From NCBI RefSeq assembly GCF_015163665.1, contig NZ_JADEUG010000001.1:248001-312000 (forward strand): a stretch of 64,000 nt of DNA, written 5' to 3'. This DNA is from Xenorhabdus sp. BG5 (GTDB lineage Bacteria > Pseudomonadota > Gammaproteobacteria > Enterobacterales > Enterobacteriaceae). Shown here piece by piece: positions 47,034-59,878 of this stretch; within the stretch, counting starts at the first letter, position 1; each line of letters begins with the position of its first letter. Under the pieces are notes generated by a model. That model did no database searches, was not told where the DNA came from, and worked only from the letters and a program-made list of their open reading frames with translations. A program made the position numbers and the translations under genes.

Positions 47034-48112
47034 TCCTGCTCTGACAATGCGGATAATTGGTCTGCTTGATATTCAGTAATGATAGGTTGGATCAACATAT
47101 CCAGTTTGCCTTCCATCACTTCTTCAAGACGGTATAACGTTAGGTTGATACGGTGATCGGTAACGCGTCCCTGTGGGAAGTTATAAGTGCGGTTGCGATC
47201 TGAACGGTCACCGGAGCCAAGCAAATTACGGCGTTCAGAAGCCTCAGCTTCCTGACGCTTTCGCATCTCAGCGGCACGGATACGCGCCGCAAGCACAGAC
47301 ATCGCTTTGGCTTTGTTCTTGTGCTGTGAACGCTCATCCTGACACTCTACGACAATCCCCGTTGGCAGGTGGGTAATGCGAATAGCGGAGTCAGTGGTGT
47401 TGACGTGCTGCCCGCCCGCGCCGGAAGAACGATAAGTATCAATTTTCAGATCGCCTGGATTAATGTCCGGTAATTCCGCTTCCGGGATTGCTGGCAGGAT
47501 AGCCACCGTACACGCAGAAGTATGAATGCGTCCCTGGGATTCTGTTTCCGGCACACGCTGGACACGATGACCACCAGACTCAAATTTCAGGTGTCCATAA
47601 ACTTGCTCACCAGAAATTTTGGCAATCACTTCCTTATACCCGCCATGTTCACCTTCATTGGCACTCATGAGTTCCACTTTCCAGCGACGGGATTCAGCAT
47701 AACGGCTATACATACGGAATAAATCGCCGGCAAATATCGCCGCTTCATCCCCCCCCGTTCCGGCACGGACTTCAAGGAAACAGTTGCGCTCGTCATCCGG
47801 ATCTTTCGGTAATAACAGCACTTGCAGTTGCTGTTCCAGCTCTTCATTACGAATTTTTGCGCTTTTGAGTTCTTCCTGCGCCATTTCCCGCATTTCGGGA
47901 TCATCAAGCATCATCTCAGCTGTTTCAATATCATCCTGAACGCTTTTCCAGACTTTAAAACAGTTAGTCACATCGGTCAGTTGAGCATATTCCTTTGATA
48001 ACGCGCGAAAACGCTCTTGATCAGCGATAACCTCAGCATCACCGAGGTGAGCCAAGACTTCTTCATGGCGTTCTTGTAATGCTTCCAATTTAGCGACAAT
48101 AGAAGGCTTCAT
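47030..48112 (-). CDS. prfA: Peptide chain release factor 1
   Basis: RF1 reads UAA and UAG and triggers peptide release. The 360-residue protein contains the GGQ motif ([10 protein letters not shown]), the codon-recognition region with PET in [18 protein letters not shown] (the P-x-T tripeptide; Glu replaces the Ala of E. coli PAT), and the conserved [22 protein letters not shown]. 30 bp after hemA. No anomaly beyond the middle residue of P-x-T, which varies in the family. Confidence 0.98.
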   Translation of the reverse strand: MKPSIVAKLEALQERHEEVLAHLGDAEVIADQERFRALSKEYAQLTDVTNCFKVWKSVQDDIETAEMMLDDPEMREMAQEELKSAKIRNEELEQQLQVLLLPKDPDDERNCFLEVRAGTGGDEAAIFAGDLFRMYSRYAESRRWKVELMSANEGEHGGYKEVIAKISGEQVYGHLKFESGGHRVQRVPETESQGRIHTSACTVAILPAIPEAELPDINPGDLKIDTYRSSGAGGQHVNTTDSAIRITHLPTGIVVECQDERSQHKNKAKAMSVLAARIRAAEMRKRQEAEASERRNLLGSGDRSDRNRTYNFPQGRVTDHRINLTLYRLEEVMEGKLDMLIQPIITEYQADQLSALSEQD

Positions 48113-48142
48113 TCGTAATATCAGACCTTATTAAGAATAGGG

Positions 48143-49405
48143 TTAGTTATGATCCAGCCCAAGGCTGTCCCGTAATAGATTCAGGCGTTCCAAATCGCCA
48201 TCACTGGCAGCCTGTTGGAGAGATTTAGTCGGTGTATGGATCAGACGATTCGTCAACTGGTAGGTCAATTGGTTAATGATCTGTTCAGCATCAGCACCCT
48301 GTCTTATGGACATCAATGCTTTTGCCGTCATCTCAGCCCTAATTTTCTCTGCCTGCTCTCGATATTCGCGAATTGTATTAACAGCGCCTTGAGAACGCAA
48401 CCAATCCATGAAATGGCTGCTTTCTTGTTGCACAATCCCTTCCGCAACCACTGCCGCAGCTTTACGTTGAGCAAGATTTTGCTGAATGATAGCCTGTAAA
48501 TCATCCACGCTGTACAGATAAACATCACTCAATTTTTCCACATCCGGTTCAATATCGCGGGGAACGGCAATGTCAATCAGCAACATGGGTTGGTTACGAC
48601 GTAATTTCAACGCCCTTTCGACCATACCTTTGCCAATGATCGGCAATGGACTGGCGGTGGAGCTAATGACAATATCCGCTTCTGCCAATCGGGTATCGAT
48701 ATCCGGCAGGGAAATGACTTCGGCATTGACTTCACTGGCAAGCATCTGTGCCCGCTCTTTTGTCCGGTTGGCGATCATCATGTGATTCACACCATGCTCT
48801 TTTAGATGACGGGCAACCAGTTCAATTGTTTCACCCGCTCCCACCAGCAGGATATTCAGTTGGGAAAGGGATTCAAAAATTTGCCGCGCAAGCGTACAGG
48901 CTGCAAATGCGACAGAAACGGCATTGGCGCCAATTTCTGTTTCTGTTCTGATCCGCTTAGCCACCGAGAAAGATTTTTGGAATAAGCGTTCCAGTTCACT
49001 CGACAAAGATTGATAATTTTGCGACTCAGAAAAAGCCTTTTTCACCTGTCCCAAAATCTGCGGCTCCCCCAATACCAGGGAATCCAGGCCGCTCGCAACT
49101 CGCATCAAATGGCTGACGGCCTCATTGTCTAAATACCAGTAGAGGCTGCCTGTCAAATCATCAGGGTTAAGCTGATGATATTTGCATAGCCAATTAATTA
49201 ACTGTTCTTCAAAATTACCCTGCTGTTCAACACTGAGGTAAAGCTCTGTACGGTTGCAGGTGGACAGCACAACGCCGCCTCGCACCAGTGGTTGCTGGAG
49301 CAAGTCATCAAGCGCTAATCCTATCGTGTCAGGAGAAAAAGACACCCGCTCACGTAAAGAAACAGGCGCTGTTTTATGGTTGATACCGAGTGCTAATAAA
49401 GTCAT
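48143..49405 (-). CDS. hemA: Glutamyl-tRNA reductase
   Basis: HemA reduces Glu-tRNA to glutamate-1-semialdehyde, the first step of C5 tetrapyrrole synthesis. The 420-residue protein has the catalytic Cys in STCNRTELY near residue 50, [17 protein letters not shown], the NADPH loop [14 protein letters not shown] near 189-202, and [10 protein letters not shown]. The N-terminal [15 protein letters not shown] region in E. coli includes Lys residues for Lon/ClpAP regulated degradation. First gene of the operon; the divergent lolB operon starts 298 bp away. Confidence 0.98.
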   Translation of the reverse strand: MTLLALGINHKTAPVSLRERVSFSPDTIGLALDDLLQQPLVRGGVVLSTCNRTELYLSVEQQGNFEEQLINWLCKYHQLNPDDLTGSLYWYLDNEAVSHLMRVASGLDSLVLGEPQILGQVKKAFSESQNYQSLSSELERLFQKSFSVAKRIRTETEIGANAVSVAFAACTLARQIFESLSQLNILLVGAGETIELVARHLKEHGVNHMMIANRTKERAQMLASEVNAEVISLPDIDTRLAEADIVISSTASPLPIIGKGMVERALKLRRNQPMLLIDIAVPRDIEPDVEKLSDVYLYSVDDLQAIIQQNLAQRKAAAVVAEGIVQQESSHFMDWLRSQGAVNTIREYREQAEKIRAEMTAKALMSIRQGADAEQIINQLTYQLTNRLIHTPTKSLQQAASDGDLERLNLLRDSLGLDHN

Positions 49406-49702
49406 CTTAACTGCATTGAGTTATCATAGGAGGCAAGATCATGATGATATCGATAATTATTCTCATAAACTCACACCCTTCATAAGGACTCTCATTGGTC
49501 GAGCATTCTACTTGATGCATCAGTGCAATAAAAGTCAATCGGACGGTTCTGCGATAATTTTATTCGAGAATTCTCAGCAAACTTTCGTTAAATTACCCTC
49601 TATGATTATAGACTTGAGTAACACGCTTTAAATTGTCATATAAACATTGCCATATTTATAATCGACAAAATGCCAAGCTTTCTTACTACCAAGGGTTACC
49701 GT
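49406..49702. other. Divergent promoter region hemA/lolB
   Basis: 297 bp between the divergent hemA and lolB operons. It should hold both promoters. AT-rich, with no repeat, riboswitch or RNA gene seen; a short upstream in-frame ATG at 49670 for lolB is not favoured. Confidence 0.4.
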
Positions 49703-50319
49703 ATGAAAATGTCTGCTTTTTTTCGCTTACTTCCCCTCTCCGGTGTTTTACTGACTGCCTGTACAATCACGCAACCCCCTATGGGCAAGGGATCAGCGAA
49801 CACACCACAATGGCACGCCCGTGAACAGCAACTGCAAAAATTAGGGCACTACCAAACCCGAGGTTCTTTCGCTTATCTGGCAGATGAGAAAAAAGTGTAC
49901 GCCCGATTTTTCTGGCAACAATATTCACCTGACAATTATAAGCTACTGTTACTTAATCCATTGGGTACAACAGAATTGGAATTATTCGTCGAACCGAATA
50001 TGATTCAGATCACTGACAATAATGGTAAAAAATATCTCAGTGATAAACCCGAATCTTTAATTTACCAACTGACCAATATGAATATTCCTCTGGATAATCT
50101 AAGAAGCTGGATTATCGGCCTGCCTGGTAGTGCCAAAGATTTTCAGTTGGATGCAAACTACCTGCTTAAATCCGTCAGCGACAAAAAAAAGGGTGAGATT
50201 TGGCGCGTAAATTATCAAGGATACGATACAGCGATCACGCCAGCCTTACCCACCCGACTGGAGCTTACGCAAGGAAACAACCGCATAAAATTAAAGATGG
50301 ATAACTGGACGATTCAATA

Positions 50320-50320
<1 letters not shown>
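49703..50320 (+). CDS. lolB: Outer-membrane lipoprotein receptor LolB
   Basis: LolB receives lipoproteins from LolA and inserts them into the outer membrane. With the ATG at 49703 the protein has a normal signal peptide and lipobox LTAC (Cys20, Thr at +2, suitable for outer-membrane sorting). Conserved stretches: [24 protein letters not shown] split over residues 53-76, [23 protein letters not shown] and [11 protein letters not shown] at the end. AAGGG lies 8 bases upstream. The stop overlaps the ispE start by 1 bp. Confidence 0.96.
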
Positions 50321-52232
<1,912 letters not shown>

Positions 52233-52297
52233 TGTTTACGTTTTAGCGTCAATATTAAGCTCTAACTTATTCAAGTGATTAAATAAATCATTGCTTG

Positions 52298-52343
52298 AAA
52301 AACCCTGTTGCTGTATTTGCAGCAACGGGGTTTTCTGTTTTTT
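52298..52343 (+). terminator. Terminator after prs
   Basis: AAAACCCTGTTGCTG (52299-52313) pairs with CAGCAACGGGGTTTT (52320-52334), one T-G wobble, followed by CTGTTTTTTT. Classical intrinsic terminator. Confidence 0.92.
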
Positions 52344-53004
52344 TAATATACTTAGCTAATGTTTTCACTCTGAATTAATAACCATTAAGAATAGTATCAC
52401 ATCAAAAATAATTAAAATTATCAAAAAGTTAACCTACTGACTTAAAATTCACCCAATGAAATAAAACGATTAAATAGCCATATAATCTAATATTAATGTC
52501 CCATAAACATTTCAATCCATCTGGTACGTCCAGTTCCGAACGCTCTAACAATACTGGTATCATGGAATAGTTACTGCTAACCTGTCGCACGCTTAATGGC
52601 ACTGGTTTTATTTCCTTACATCACACAACAGTATCGGAAAACAGGTATTATTTCTTCTCTAAAAAATAAATTATTCTAATAGATAGGCTATCAATATCCA
52701 GGGATGAAAGGGATAATTTTCGACTGGTTATTTTATGTATTCACTTAAGCGTTGAATTTTTCAAGATCGCATTATCCATAAAAAATGCAAAGCAACATGG
52801 AAGTTCAATAACCGGGAACCATAATTAATCGTAGGCAGCCGTTACCTATAAATCAGCTGCCTTACATAGGTTTATTTCAATATTAAACATATCAACATCT
52901 CTAACCTGCTGAGGAAGAGTTGCAGGATGCTTTTTGTTCAAAAACCAGCTTTTCCAAAGACAAGATGTTGATTAATAGCAAAAACTACTTTAAGGAGAGT
53001 GCCA
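52344..53004. other. Long gene-free region before the GDSL autotransporters
   Basis: About 660 bp, AT-rich, between the prs terminator and the first GDSL gene. An open - strand frame near 52430-52640 (about 44-70 residues) has no ribosome site or known motif and is not called. The last 20 bp carry AAGGAG for the downstream gene. Probably replaces the dauA segment found here in E. coli; promoter and regulation not evident. Confidence 0.4.
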
Positions 53005-55008
53005 ATGAAAAAGGCATTTTTATTTACACCTGCACTGCTAGCGCTTTCAATTAATGCTATTTCTAATGCTCATGCTTATGATCGAGTCTATGTTTTTGGG
53101 GATAGTTTGAGTGATGGTGGAAATAACGGACGCTATACCACAGATGGCGCGACAAGCCAGTTATATGATGAGTATTTTACTCAACACATTACAGACACAA
53201 CGCTCATTCCATCCAAGGATGGTGGAACTAATTATGCGCAAGGTGGGGCTATGGCGATTAAACACAACTTTAATACGCAAGAGCAGGTAAATAGATACCT
53301 TAATAGCCAAAATGGAAAAGCGGATCCTAACGGTATCTATATTCATTGGATAGGTGGGAACGACCTTGCTAAGGCTTTGGAAGACGCCTCAAAAGAAAAA
53401 AATCCACTAGAAGGTCAAAAAGTTGCCGCTGGCATTGTCATCACTAGCGCTACCGCAGCTGCAAATCAAATCAATCAACTTGTCGAAAAAGGAGCGGGCC
53501 TTGTTATCGTACCTACAGTTCCTGATGTTGGCACTACTCCTAAGCTTTTGGATAGCCTAATAAAGACAGGTTTGGAAGGTAAAGGCGTTCCCAAAGATAC
53601 GATTAATTATGTTCTACAAGAAGTTCATGCAGAACTTAATAAACATGAAATTCCCAATGCTCAGGCGCGTGATTTTGCTCTAAAAAAAGTGTTTCATGAG
53701 TTAGCACAAAAAGGTGCAGAGCTAATTAAAGGGGTTTCTGCTGAAGAAATTGAAAAAGAACTGACAAAAGGCTATGAAAAAGCCAGTCAAGATGCTACAG
53801 AACTCACAAAGCGCTATAACGATCTAGTAGAAGAAAAAATCAACAAAAAAAATAGCAATATTTTGCGTGCCGATATCAATGGATTGCTACATGAAGTTAT
53901 CGCCAACCCTATGATTTATGGCATTAAAAATACATTAGGCTATCCTTGTCCACTCACTGTGGGCGCCAATAATGAACTGAGTGCGGACGCCAATAAATGC
54001 TCGTCCAACGACCCAGAATTTACTAAAGACAAAGAATTTTTATTCTCTGATTCTTTCCACCCAACCCCGTTGGGACAGAAGATTATGGGCCAATACATTA
54101 CCTCTATCTATATTGCCCCATCACAGGTAATGACCCTAACTCAAGTTAACCGTGCCCCTGTTAAAAATTCCCTCTCTTCCCTTGATGGTCACCTGCAACA
54201 ACTGCGTAACGGGGGCAACGAACAGGGTAAAATCGGCGTCTTTGGCGGCTACACTGGCAACCAAGATAAAACCTTTACACTGGGTAGCGATTATCAGCTG
54301 ATAGATAACCTGCTGTTCGGCGCCATGTACTCTAACTATAAAGAGGAACGCTCACCCATTGCTGACTTTTCTTATGAAGGCCGTGGTCATGTTTTGACAG
54401 CGTATACATTATGGAACTATTACAACAATGGTTGGTTAAGCGGCGACTTCCATTATTCACGCACTAACTATGATAGCCTGACTCGTACCATCCAGCTTGG
54501 CGAAGCGACACGCAGGGAAACCGGTTCTACCACGGGTAAACAATGGGGAGCACGCATTACCGCTGGTTGGGATATTCCTGTTACTCACTATCTGACCACC
54601 AGCCCAATCATCCAATATGTCTGGGATAAAGGTGAAGTCGATGGCTACCGTGAATCGGGCAACAATCGCACCTCCATGCACTTTGGCGATCAAGACTACA
54701 CCTCTAAAGTTGGCACCCTGGGTTGGCGCGTAGATACTAAACTAGGCCGTTTCAATCCTTATGCCTCTGTCCAGTTTAATCACCAATTTGGTGATACAAG
54801 CTACAAACTGAGCAGTGCCATTAACTCCACCGAAACTTCTTTTGTGCAGGAAAGTGGCAAGCAGAGCACAAACTGGCGTCAATATACTGTCGGCGTGAAC
54901 GCGAACTTGGTCAATAACCTGCGCGGATTCGCTTCCGTCACCCGTAATGACGGCAATAGCCAAGATCCTAGCTACAATTTCAGCTTAGGTATCAACGCAA
55001 GTTTCTAA
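53005..55008 (+). CDS. GDSL esterase/lipase autotransporter, copy 1
   Basis: 667-residue secreted lipase of the EstA/Photorhabdus lipase-1 type. Signal peptide ends near NAHA-Y (residue 24). GDSL block I VFGDSLSDGGN with Ser34, block II Gly in NYAQGGA, block III GGND (Asn119) and block V DSFHP (Asp349, His352) are all intact, so it should be an active serine hydrolase. A helical insert rich in Lys/Glu lies near 190-290. Residues about 400-667 form the autotransporter beta-barrel ending in Phe. The ATG at 53005 is 7 bases after AAGGAG; an in-frame GTG at 52999 is too close to it. Followed by a terminator and a paralogue. Confidence 0.94.
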   Translation: MKKAFLFTPALLALSINAISNAHAYDRVYVFGDSLSDGGNNGRYTTDGATSQLYDEYFTQHITDTTLIPSKDGGTNYAQGGAMAIKHNFNTQEQVNRYLNSQNGKADPNGIYIHWIGGNDLAKALEDASKEKNPLEGQKVAAGIVITSATAAANQINQLVEKGAGLVIVPTVPDVGTTPKLLDSLIKTGLEGKGVPKDTINYVLQEVHAELNKHEIPNAQARDFALKKVFHELAQKGAELIKGVSAEEIEKELTKGYEKASQDATELTKRYNDLVEEKINKKNSNILRADINGLLHEVIANPMIYGIKNTLGYPCPLTVGANNELSADANKCSSNDPEFTKDKEFLFSDSFHPTPLGQKIMGQYITSIYIAPSQVMTLTQVNRAPVKNSLSSLDGHLQQLRNGGNEQGKIGVFGGYTGNQDKTFTLGSDYQLIDNLLFGAMYSNYKEERSPIADFSYEGRGHVLTAYTLWNYYNNGWLSGDFHYSRTNYDSLTRTIQLGEATRRETGSTTGKQWGARITAGWDIPVTHYLTTSPIIQYVWDKGEVDGYRESGNNRTSMHFGDQDYTSKVGTLGWRVDTKLGRFNPYASVQFNHQFGDTSYKLSSAINSTETSFVQESGKQSTNWRQYTVGVNANLVNNLRGFASVTRNDGNSQDPSYNFSLGINASF

Positions 55009-55026
55009 GAAAGCATTTATTCAGGG

Positions 55027-55059
55027 ACGCAAGGCAAATGACTGCCTTGCGTTTTTGTT
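55027..55059 (+). terminator. Terminator between the two GDSL genes
   Basis: Perfect 10-bp stem ACGCAAGGCA / TGCCTTGCGT (55027-55036 and 55043-55052), loop AATGAC, then TTTTGTTT. The two paralogues are therefore separately transcribed. Confidence 0.9.
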
Positions 55060-55237
55060 TAATTATCACCCAAACGTTAATGCCTTGTTTAATTTTTGTA
55101 TATGTAATTGGAAGTAGTATCGAACTGAAACAATCAGAAAATCAGCCATTAACCCAAGAAAAATGAGCAAATGCCCTTTTAGATCAAGGTGTTTTGGCTG
55201 GCATGAAAATAATGCGCTGTTTTTTCAGGAGAACTAC

Positions 55238-57220
55238 ATGAAGAAAGCACTCTTTTTAGTATCAGCCACGGCCGCACTATTCGTTAACCTCATGACAAAT
55301 GCTTATGCCTATAACAATGTGTATGTTTTTGGGGATAGCTTAAGTGATGGTGGGAATAACGGTAGATTTACAACCGATGGCAAAAATGCTGAGCTATATG
55401 ATGAATACATAGCCCGAAACCTCACTGACAAAAAATTGGCACGCTCTAAAGACGGCGGAACCAATTATGCCTATGGCGGTGCAACCGCTAACGGCTCTGG
55501 CAATCCTATCTGGGATTATGTTGCTCCCCCAACACAAAAACAACTCGATAACTATTTGCAGTCACATTCTGGACGGGCTGATCCGAATGGATTATACATA
55601 CATTGGGTAGGCGGCAATGATGTAGCTATTGCTCTGCAAGATTTAGCGAAAGGCGATAAAGAAGCAGCACAACGTCGGATAAATGATAGTTCTGCATCCG
55701 CGGCATCGCAGATCAATCAACTTATTAAGGCTGGCGCGGGTTTAATTATTCTACCTAATATTCCCGATATTGGAACAACCCCCAAAATTATGGAAGCCGT
55801 ACTTACAAGTGCTTTAAAAAAAACCCAATTACCTGATGACAAAATCGCCCAAATTTTGAAACAAGCTCACGAAGCCATCAATAAGTACCCCACACCGAAT
55901 AAGGAAATCAGAAATAAAATTCTCCAGGGAGTTTTTAAAAAGATTGCTGAAGGGGCTTCTCCCCAGGATCCAGAAGAAGCGAAAGAAATTTATCGCCAAT
56001 TGCTTGATGCTTATGATAATACCAGCAAAATTGCTTCCCAATTTTCTAACGAATATAACCAAAACGAAGAGAATCAACTCATTCACGGCAATATCCTTTT
56101 TGCCGATATCAATCATCTCTTACGGGAAGTCATTGAGAATCCGACTATTTATGGTATTGCTAATACCCTTGGTTATGCCTGTCCACAAGGTATAAGAGCA
56201 GATGAGTGTTCTTCTTCCAAGCCTGACTTTGATAAAAACCAACCCTACTTGTTTTCCGATAATTTCCATCCAACTCCTTACGCACACAAAGTCATCGGCC
56301 AGTACATTGTGTCGATCTACAACGCCCCTTTACAAGTGATGGCGTTGAACCACATCAACCGCACCCCAACCATAACCGCGCTAAGCTCACTTGACGGTCA
56401 CCTGCAACAGCTTCGCAATGATCATCAGGCCAAAGGTAAAGTTGGCGTATTCGGTGGTTATACCGGCAATCACAATAATACCCTCACATTGGGTAGCGAT
56501 TATCAATTGACAAATAATTTACTATTAGGCGCCACAATTTCACGTTATAAAGATGAACAAAATGCAACACCTAATTTCAACTATGCCGCTACTGGTCATG
56601 TCATAACCGCTTACACACTCTGGAACTACTATGGTAATGGATGGCTGAACGGTGATGTCCATTATTCACGGACCAATTACGATAATCTGTCACGCTCCAT
56701 TCAGCTTGGTCAAGCCACTCGCAGGGAATCGGGTTCAACGATGGGCTCACAGTGGGGTTGGCGGATTACAGCAGGTTGGGATATCCCTATCACTCGTTAT
56801 CTGACCACCAGTCCAATCATCCAATATACCTGGGACAAAGGGGATATTGATGGTTATCGTGAAACAGGTAACAACAGCACCTCCATGCATTTTGCCGATC
56901 AAAATTATCATTCCAAAGTTGGCTCGGTGGGTTGGCGAGTAGATACTAAACTAGGCCGTTTCAATCCTTATGCTTCTATTCTGCTCAATCATCAATTCGA
57001 TGATGAACGCTATACTCTTCGCAGCGCGATCAATGCGACCAAAACAAGTTTCGTCCAACAGGGAGAAAAACAGAATAGAGATCATGTCCAATATACCGTC
57101 GGTGTTAATGCCAATCTGACCAATGACTTTCGCGCATTTGCCGCCGTATCACATGAAAAAAATGATAATGAACCGAATCATGACTACTATTTCAATCTCG
57201 GTTTCAATGTCAATTTTTAA
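55238..57220 (+). CDS. GDSL esterase/lipase autotransporter, copy 2
   Basis: 660-residue paralogue of the preceding gene with the same layout: signal peptide to NAYA-Y, GDSL Ser34 in VFGDSLSDGGN, GGND in HWVGGNDVA, DNFHP late in the passenger, and a C-terminal barrel. Barrel regions of both copies share identical nucleotide stretches (for example around 54730-54763 and 56940-56973), whereas the helical insert differs strongly, suggesting gene conversion of the barrel and divergence of the surface. AGGAG (55227-55231) fixes the ATG at 55238; an upstream in-frame ATG at 55163 is not favoured. Confidence 0.94.
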   Translation: MKKALFLVSATAALFVNLMTNAYAYNNVYVFGDSLSDGGNNGRFTTDGKNAELYDEYIARNLTDKKLARSKDGGTNYAYGGATANGSGNPIWDYVAPPTQKQLDNYLQSHSGRADPNGLYIHWVGGNDVAIALQDLAKGDKEAAQRRINDSSASAASQINQLIKAGAGLIILPNIPDIGTTPKIMEAVLTSALKKTQLPDDKIAQILKQAHEAINKYPTPNKEIRNKILQGVFKKIAEGASPQDPEEAKEIYRQLLDAYDNTSKIASQFSNEYNQNEENQLIHGNILFADINHLLREVIENPTIYGIANTLGYACPQGIRADECSSSKPDFDKNQPYLFSDNFHPTPYAHKVIGQYIVSIYNAPLQVMALNHINRTPTITALSSLDGHLQQLRNDHQAKGKVGVFGGYTGNHNNTLTLGSDYQLTNNLLLGATISRYKDEQNATPNFNYAATGHVITAYTLWNYYGNGWLNGDVHYSRTNYDNLSRSIQLGQATRRESGSTMGSQWGWRITAGWDIPITRYLTTSPIIQYTWDKGDIDGYRETGNNSTSMHFADQNYHSKVGSVGWRVDTKLGRFNPYASILLNHQFDDERYTLRSAINATKTSFVQQGEKQNRDHVQYTVGVNANLTNDFRAFAAVSHEKNDNEPNHDYYFNLGFNVNF

Positions 57221-57242
57221 TACACTGAACATTTAACAATAA

Positions 57243-57273
57243 GGATAAGGCGGTAATTGTTACCGCCTTATCC
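57243..57273. terminator. Bidirectional terminator GDSL copy 2 / ychH
   Basis: Perfect 14-bp stem GGATAAGGCGGTAA / TTACCGCCTTATCC (57243-57256 and 57260-57273) with loop TTG between convergent genes; T-rich tail on the - strand side. Confidence 0.88.
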
Positions 57274-57286
57274 AAAATCAAAATAA

Positions 57287-57562
57287 TCACGAATGTCGCT
57301 GTTTTTTACGGCAATAACGTTCATCGTAATTCTTCAGCCACCAATACTTATCAGTAACCTGTTCTCGGCCGCCAATACTGGCTCCTACCAACCAAATAAA
57401 TGCTCCAACAAACAATCCCATTAATGAGAGGCTTGTCAAAAACTCCGAAAGACCAAAACTAAAGATATGGCTAAGCAATACATAAGCTAAGCTAATAAAC
57501 ATTGCCGCCATTCCTGCTCCCATGAGAATATTGCCAAAAATAAAAGCCTTTTTACGTCTCAT
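57287..57562 (-). CDS. ychH: YchH family stress-related membrane protein (DUF2583)
   Basis: 91-residue inner-membrane protein matching E. coli YchH: basic MRRKKAF start, two membrane helices near residues 8-30 and 44-65, then GGREQVTDKYWWLKNYDERY and the same RHS end. In E. coli it is induced by stress and influences biofilm. The ATG at 57562 is preferred over an upstream in-frame ATG at 57622. It is divergent from pth, as in E. coli. Confidence 0.92.
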   Translation of the reverse strand: MRRKKAFIFGNILMGAGMAAMFISLAYVLLSHIFSFGLSEFLTSLSLMGLFVGAFIWLVGASIGGREQVTDKYWWLKNYDERYCRKKQRHS

Positions 57563-57823
57563 AACCAACCTCCAATACTTTTTGTGAACGCTAATTTGCA
57601 AATACAACGAACGCAAAAGCACGAAAGTAGATATCTTCTTTAAAATTAATTATAGACTTAACATATGAAAGGTTATTGCGGGGGTGATCACAACCTGTAC
57701 AAATTTAAGCCTAATCTTTTACATTCCATCAGAATAATCTTTGTTAAATGAGTTTTGTACTCAAGCCTTGAGATAGGTAAACTAATCTCCTTTTGTTCTA
57801 TTGCCAATAAGCGAAATTAAACC

Positions 57824-58414
57824 GTGAGTAACATAAAATTAATCGTTGGCCTGGCAAACCCTGGAGCCGAATATGCACAGACCAGACATAATGCCGGAGC
57901 ATGGTTTGTCGATTTGTTAGCACAACGCTATAACCAATCCCTGAAAGAAGAGAATAAATTTTTTGGCTATACCGCCCGTATCAACGTTAATGGACAGGAT
58001 ATTCGTTTACTGGTACCCACCACTTTCATGAACCTTAGTGGTAAATCTGTCCTTGCTCTTGCTGGATTTTATCGTATTCAGCCGGATGAAATCTTGGTTG
58101 CACATGACGAGCTGGATTTGCCGCCTGGGGTGGCAAAAATGAAACTCGGTGGTAGCAATGGCGGTCATAATGGCCTAAAAGACATCCAGAATAAACTTGG
58201 AAATAATCCTAACTTCCACCGTCTGCGTATCGGTATTGGTCATCCAGGCGATAAAAACAAAGTCGTAGGCTTTGTCCTTGGCAAGCCTCCTGCCAGCGAA
58301 CAAAAACTGATTGACGATGCCATAGATGAAGCGTTGCGCTGTACTGACATCCTTATTAAAGATGGCGTGAATAAGGCAATTAATCGCCTGCATGCATTTA
58401 AAGCCAGCGTCTGA
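57824..58414 (+). CDS. pth: Peptidyl-tRNA hydrolase
   Basis: Pth releases tRNA from stalled peptidyl-tRNA. The 196-residue protein starts with GTG and has [18 protein letters not shown] with catalytic His21, [21 protein letters not shown] with Asp, and [13 protein letters not shown]. All active-site residues are present. 110 bp before ychF, the usual neighbour. Confidence 0.97.
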   Translation: MSNIKLIVGLANPGAEYAQTRHNAGAWFVDLLAQRYNQSLKEENKFFGYTARINVNGQDIRLLVPTTFMNLSGKSVLALAGFYRIQPDEILVAHDELDLPPGVAKMKLGGSNGGHNGLKDIQNKLGNNPNFHRLRIGIGHPGDKNKVVGFVLGKPPASEQKLIDDAIDEALRCTDILIKDGVNKAINRLHAFKASV

Positions 58415-58447
58415 CTGGCAGTGCATGGCGCATCGGGCTATTGCGTG

Positions 58448-58453
58448 TATAAT
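58448..58453 (+). promoter_or_regulatory. Probable -10 box for ychF
   Basis: Perfect TATAAT at 58448-58453 followed by GC-rich AGCGCC, 72 bp upstream of the ychF ATG. The matching -35 is poor, so strength is uncertain. Confidence 0.5.
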
Positions 58454-58524
58454 AGCGCCAATTTTGTAAACTGACCGACAAGCCCATTCTTGTTGGTTTA
58501 TAAGTGATTTAAGGTGATAAATAT

Positions 58525-59616
58525 ATGGGATTCAAATGCGGTATCGTTGGCCTGCCTAACGTTGGGAAATCTACATTATTCAATGCGCTGACCAAAGCAG
58601 GTATCGAAGCAGCAAACTTCCCGTTCTGCACTATCGAGCCAAACACAGGTATTGTGCCGATGCCAGATCCACGTCTCGATCAGTTGGCTGAAATTGTTAA
58701 ACCACAACGCACCCTGCCAACCACTATGGAATTTGTAGATATTGCTGGTTTGGTAAAAGGTGCTTCAAAAGGTGAAGGCTTAGGCAACCAATTCCTGACC
58801 AACATCCGTGAAACAGAAGCGATCGGTCATGTGGTACGCTGCTTTGAAAACGACAACATTGTCCATGTTTCTGGTCAGGTTGATCCGGCCTCTGATATTG
58901 AAGTTATCAATACAGAACTGGCTCTGTCGGATCTGGATACCTGTGAACGTGCTATCCATCGTATACAAAAGAAAGCCAAAGGTGGTGATAAGGACGCTAA
59001 AGCGGAGCTGGAAGTCTTAGAAAAATGCCTTCCACACCTTGAACAAGCAGGTATGCTACGCGCTTTAAATCTGAGTACGGAAGAAAAAGCGATTATTCGC
59101 TATCTGAGCTTCCTGACCTTGAAACCGACCATGTATATTGCCAACGTCAATGAAGATGGTTTCGAAAATAACCCACACCTTGATACCGTTCGCGCCATTG
59201 CTGAAAAAGAAGGTTCTGTTGTTGTTCCCGTCTGTGCAGCGATTGAAGCCGATATCGCAGAATTGGAAGACGCTGACCGCGAAGAATTTATGGCGGAATT
59301 AGGTCTGGAAGAGCCAGGCTTGAACCGTGTTATTCGTGCAGGCTACCAGTTGCTGAACCTGCAAACCTACTTTACTGCGGGCGTGAAAGAAGTTCGTGCC
59401 TGGACGATCCCAGTGGGTGCAACCGCTCCACAAGCAGCGGGTAAAATCCATACTGATTTTGAAAAGGGCTTTATCCGTGCTCAAACTATTTCGTTTGAGG
59501 ACTTTATCACTTACAAAGGTGAACAAGGCGCGAAAGAAGCGGGCAAAATGCGGGCAGAAGGGAAAGATTATATCGTTAAAGACGGCGATGTGATGAATTT
59601 CTTGTTTAACGTCTAA
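58525..59616 (+). CDS. ychF: Redox-responsive ATPase YchF
   Basis: 363-residue Obg-related P-loop protein (OLA1/YchF). Walker [10 protein letters not shown] near residues 8-16, [10 protein letters not shown] switch region, and the specificity motif NVNE in place of NKxD, which gives ATP rather than GTP preference. A C-terminal TGS domain spans about 280-363. In E. coli it represses the oxidative stress response and associates with ribosomes. Terminator follows. Confidence 0.97.
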   Translation: MGFKCGIVGLPNVGKSTLFNALTKAGIEAANFPFCTIEPNTGIVPMPDPRLDQLAEIVKPQRTLPTTMEFVDIAGLVKGASKGEGLGNQFLTNIRETEAIGHVVRCFENDNIVHVSGQVDPASDIEVINTELALSDLDTCERAIHRIQKKAKGGDKDAKAELEVLEKCLPHLEQAGMLRALNLSTEEKAIIRYLSFLTLKPTMYIANVNEDGFENNPHLDTVRAIAEKEGSVVVPVCAAIEADIAELEDADREEFMAELGLEEPGLNRVIRAGYQLLNLQTYFTAGVKEVRAWTIPVGATAPQAAGKIHTDFEKGFIRAQTISFEDFITYKGEQGAKEAGKMRAEGKDYIVKDGDVMNFLFNV

Positions 59617-59674
59617 TTTGCTTTTGTGGTCTCACAGTATCTCAGGATGATTCGTGAAGGCTGACAAACTCATC

Positions 59675-59708
59675 AAAATCCACGCCATTGCGTGGATTTT
59701 TTTATTTT
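59675..59708 (+). terminator. Terminator after ychF
   Basis: Perfect 11-bp stem AAAATCCACGC / GCGTGGATTTT (59675-59685 and 59690-59700), loop CATT, continuing into a T tract. Confidence 0.93.
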
Positions 59709-59753
59709 ACTTTCAGGAATATGCTGCATAATGCACTAATAATCATGGCCTTG

Positions 59754-59858
59754 ATACGCATTAAACTTCAAGTTGCAATTTACAACACGATATGAAACGT
59801 GATTTCTCCCCCGCTTCGCGGGGAGAAATCACATGCATCTTAAAGTTAGATTGGTATA
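59754..59858. repeat. Palindromic MITE-like repeat, copy B
   Basis: About 105 bp, inverted in orientation relative to copies A and C. Ends ATACGCATTAAACTTCAAG and the complement of the TATACCAATC end; central GATTTCTCCCCCGCTTCGCG-type hairpin. It lies directly upstream of the AraC-type regulator gene. Confidence 0.9.
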
Positions 59859-59878
59859 GATAAATAAGGAAATGAAAA

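Noticed and set aside
52430-52640. - strand frame in the long gap after prs, with VSSNYSMIPVLLERSEL
   Set aside because: No ribosome site, no recognised motif, and AT-rich surroundings; chance frame is more likely.
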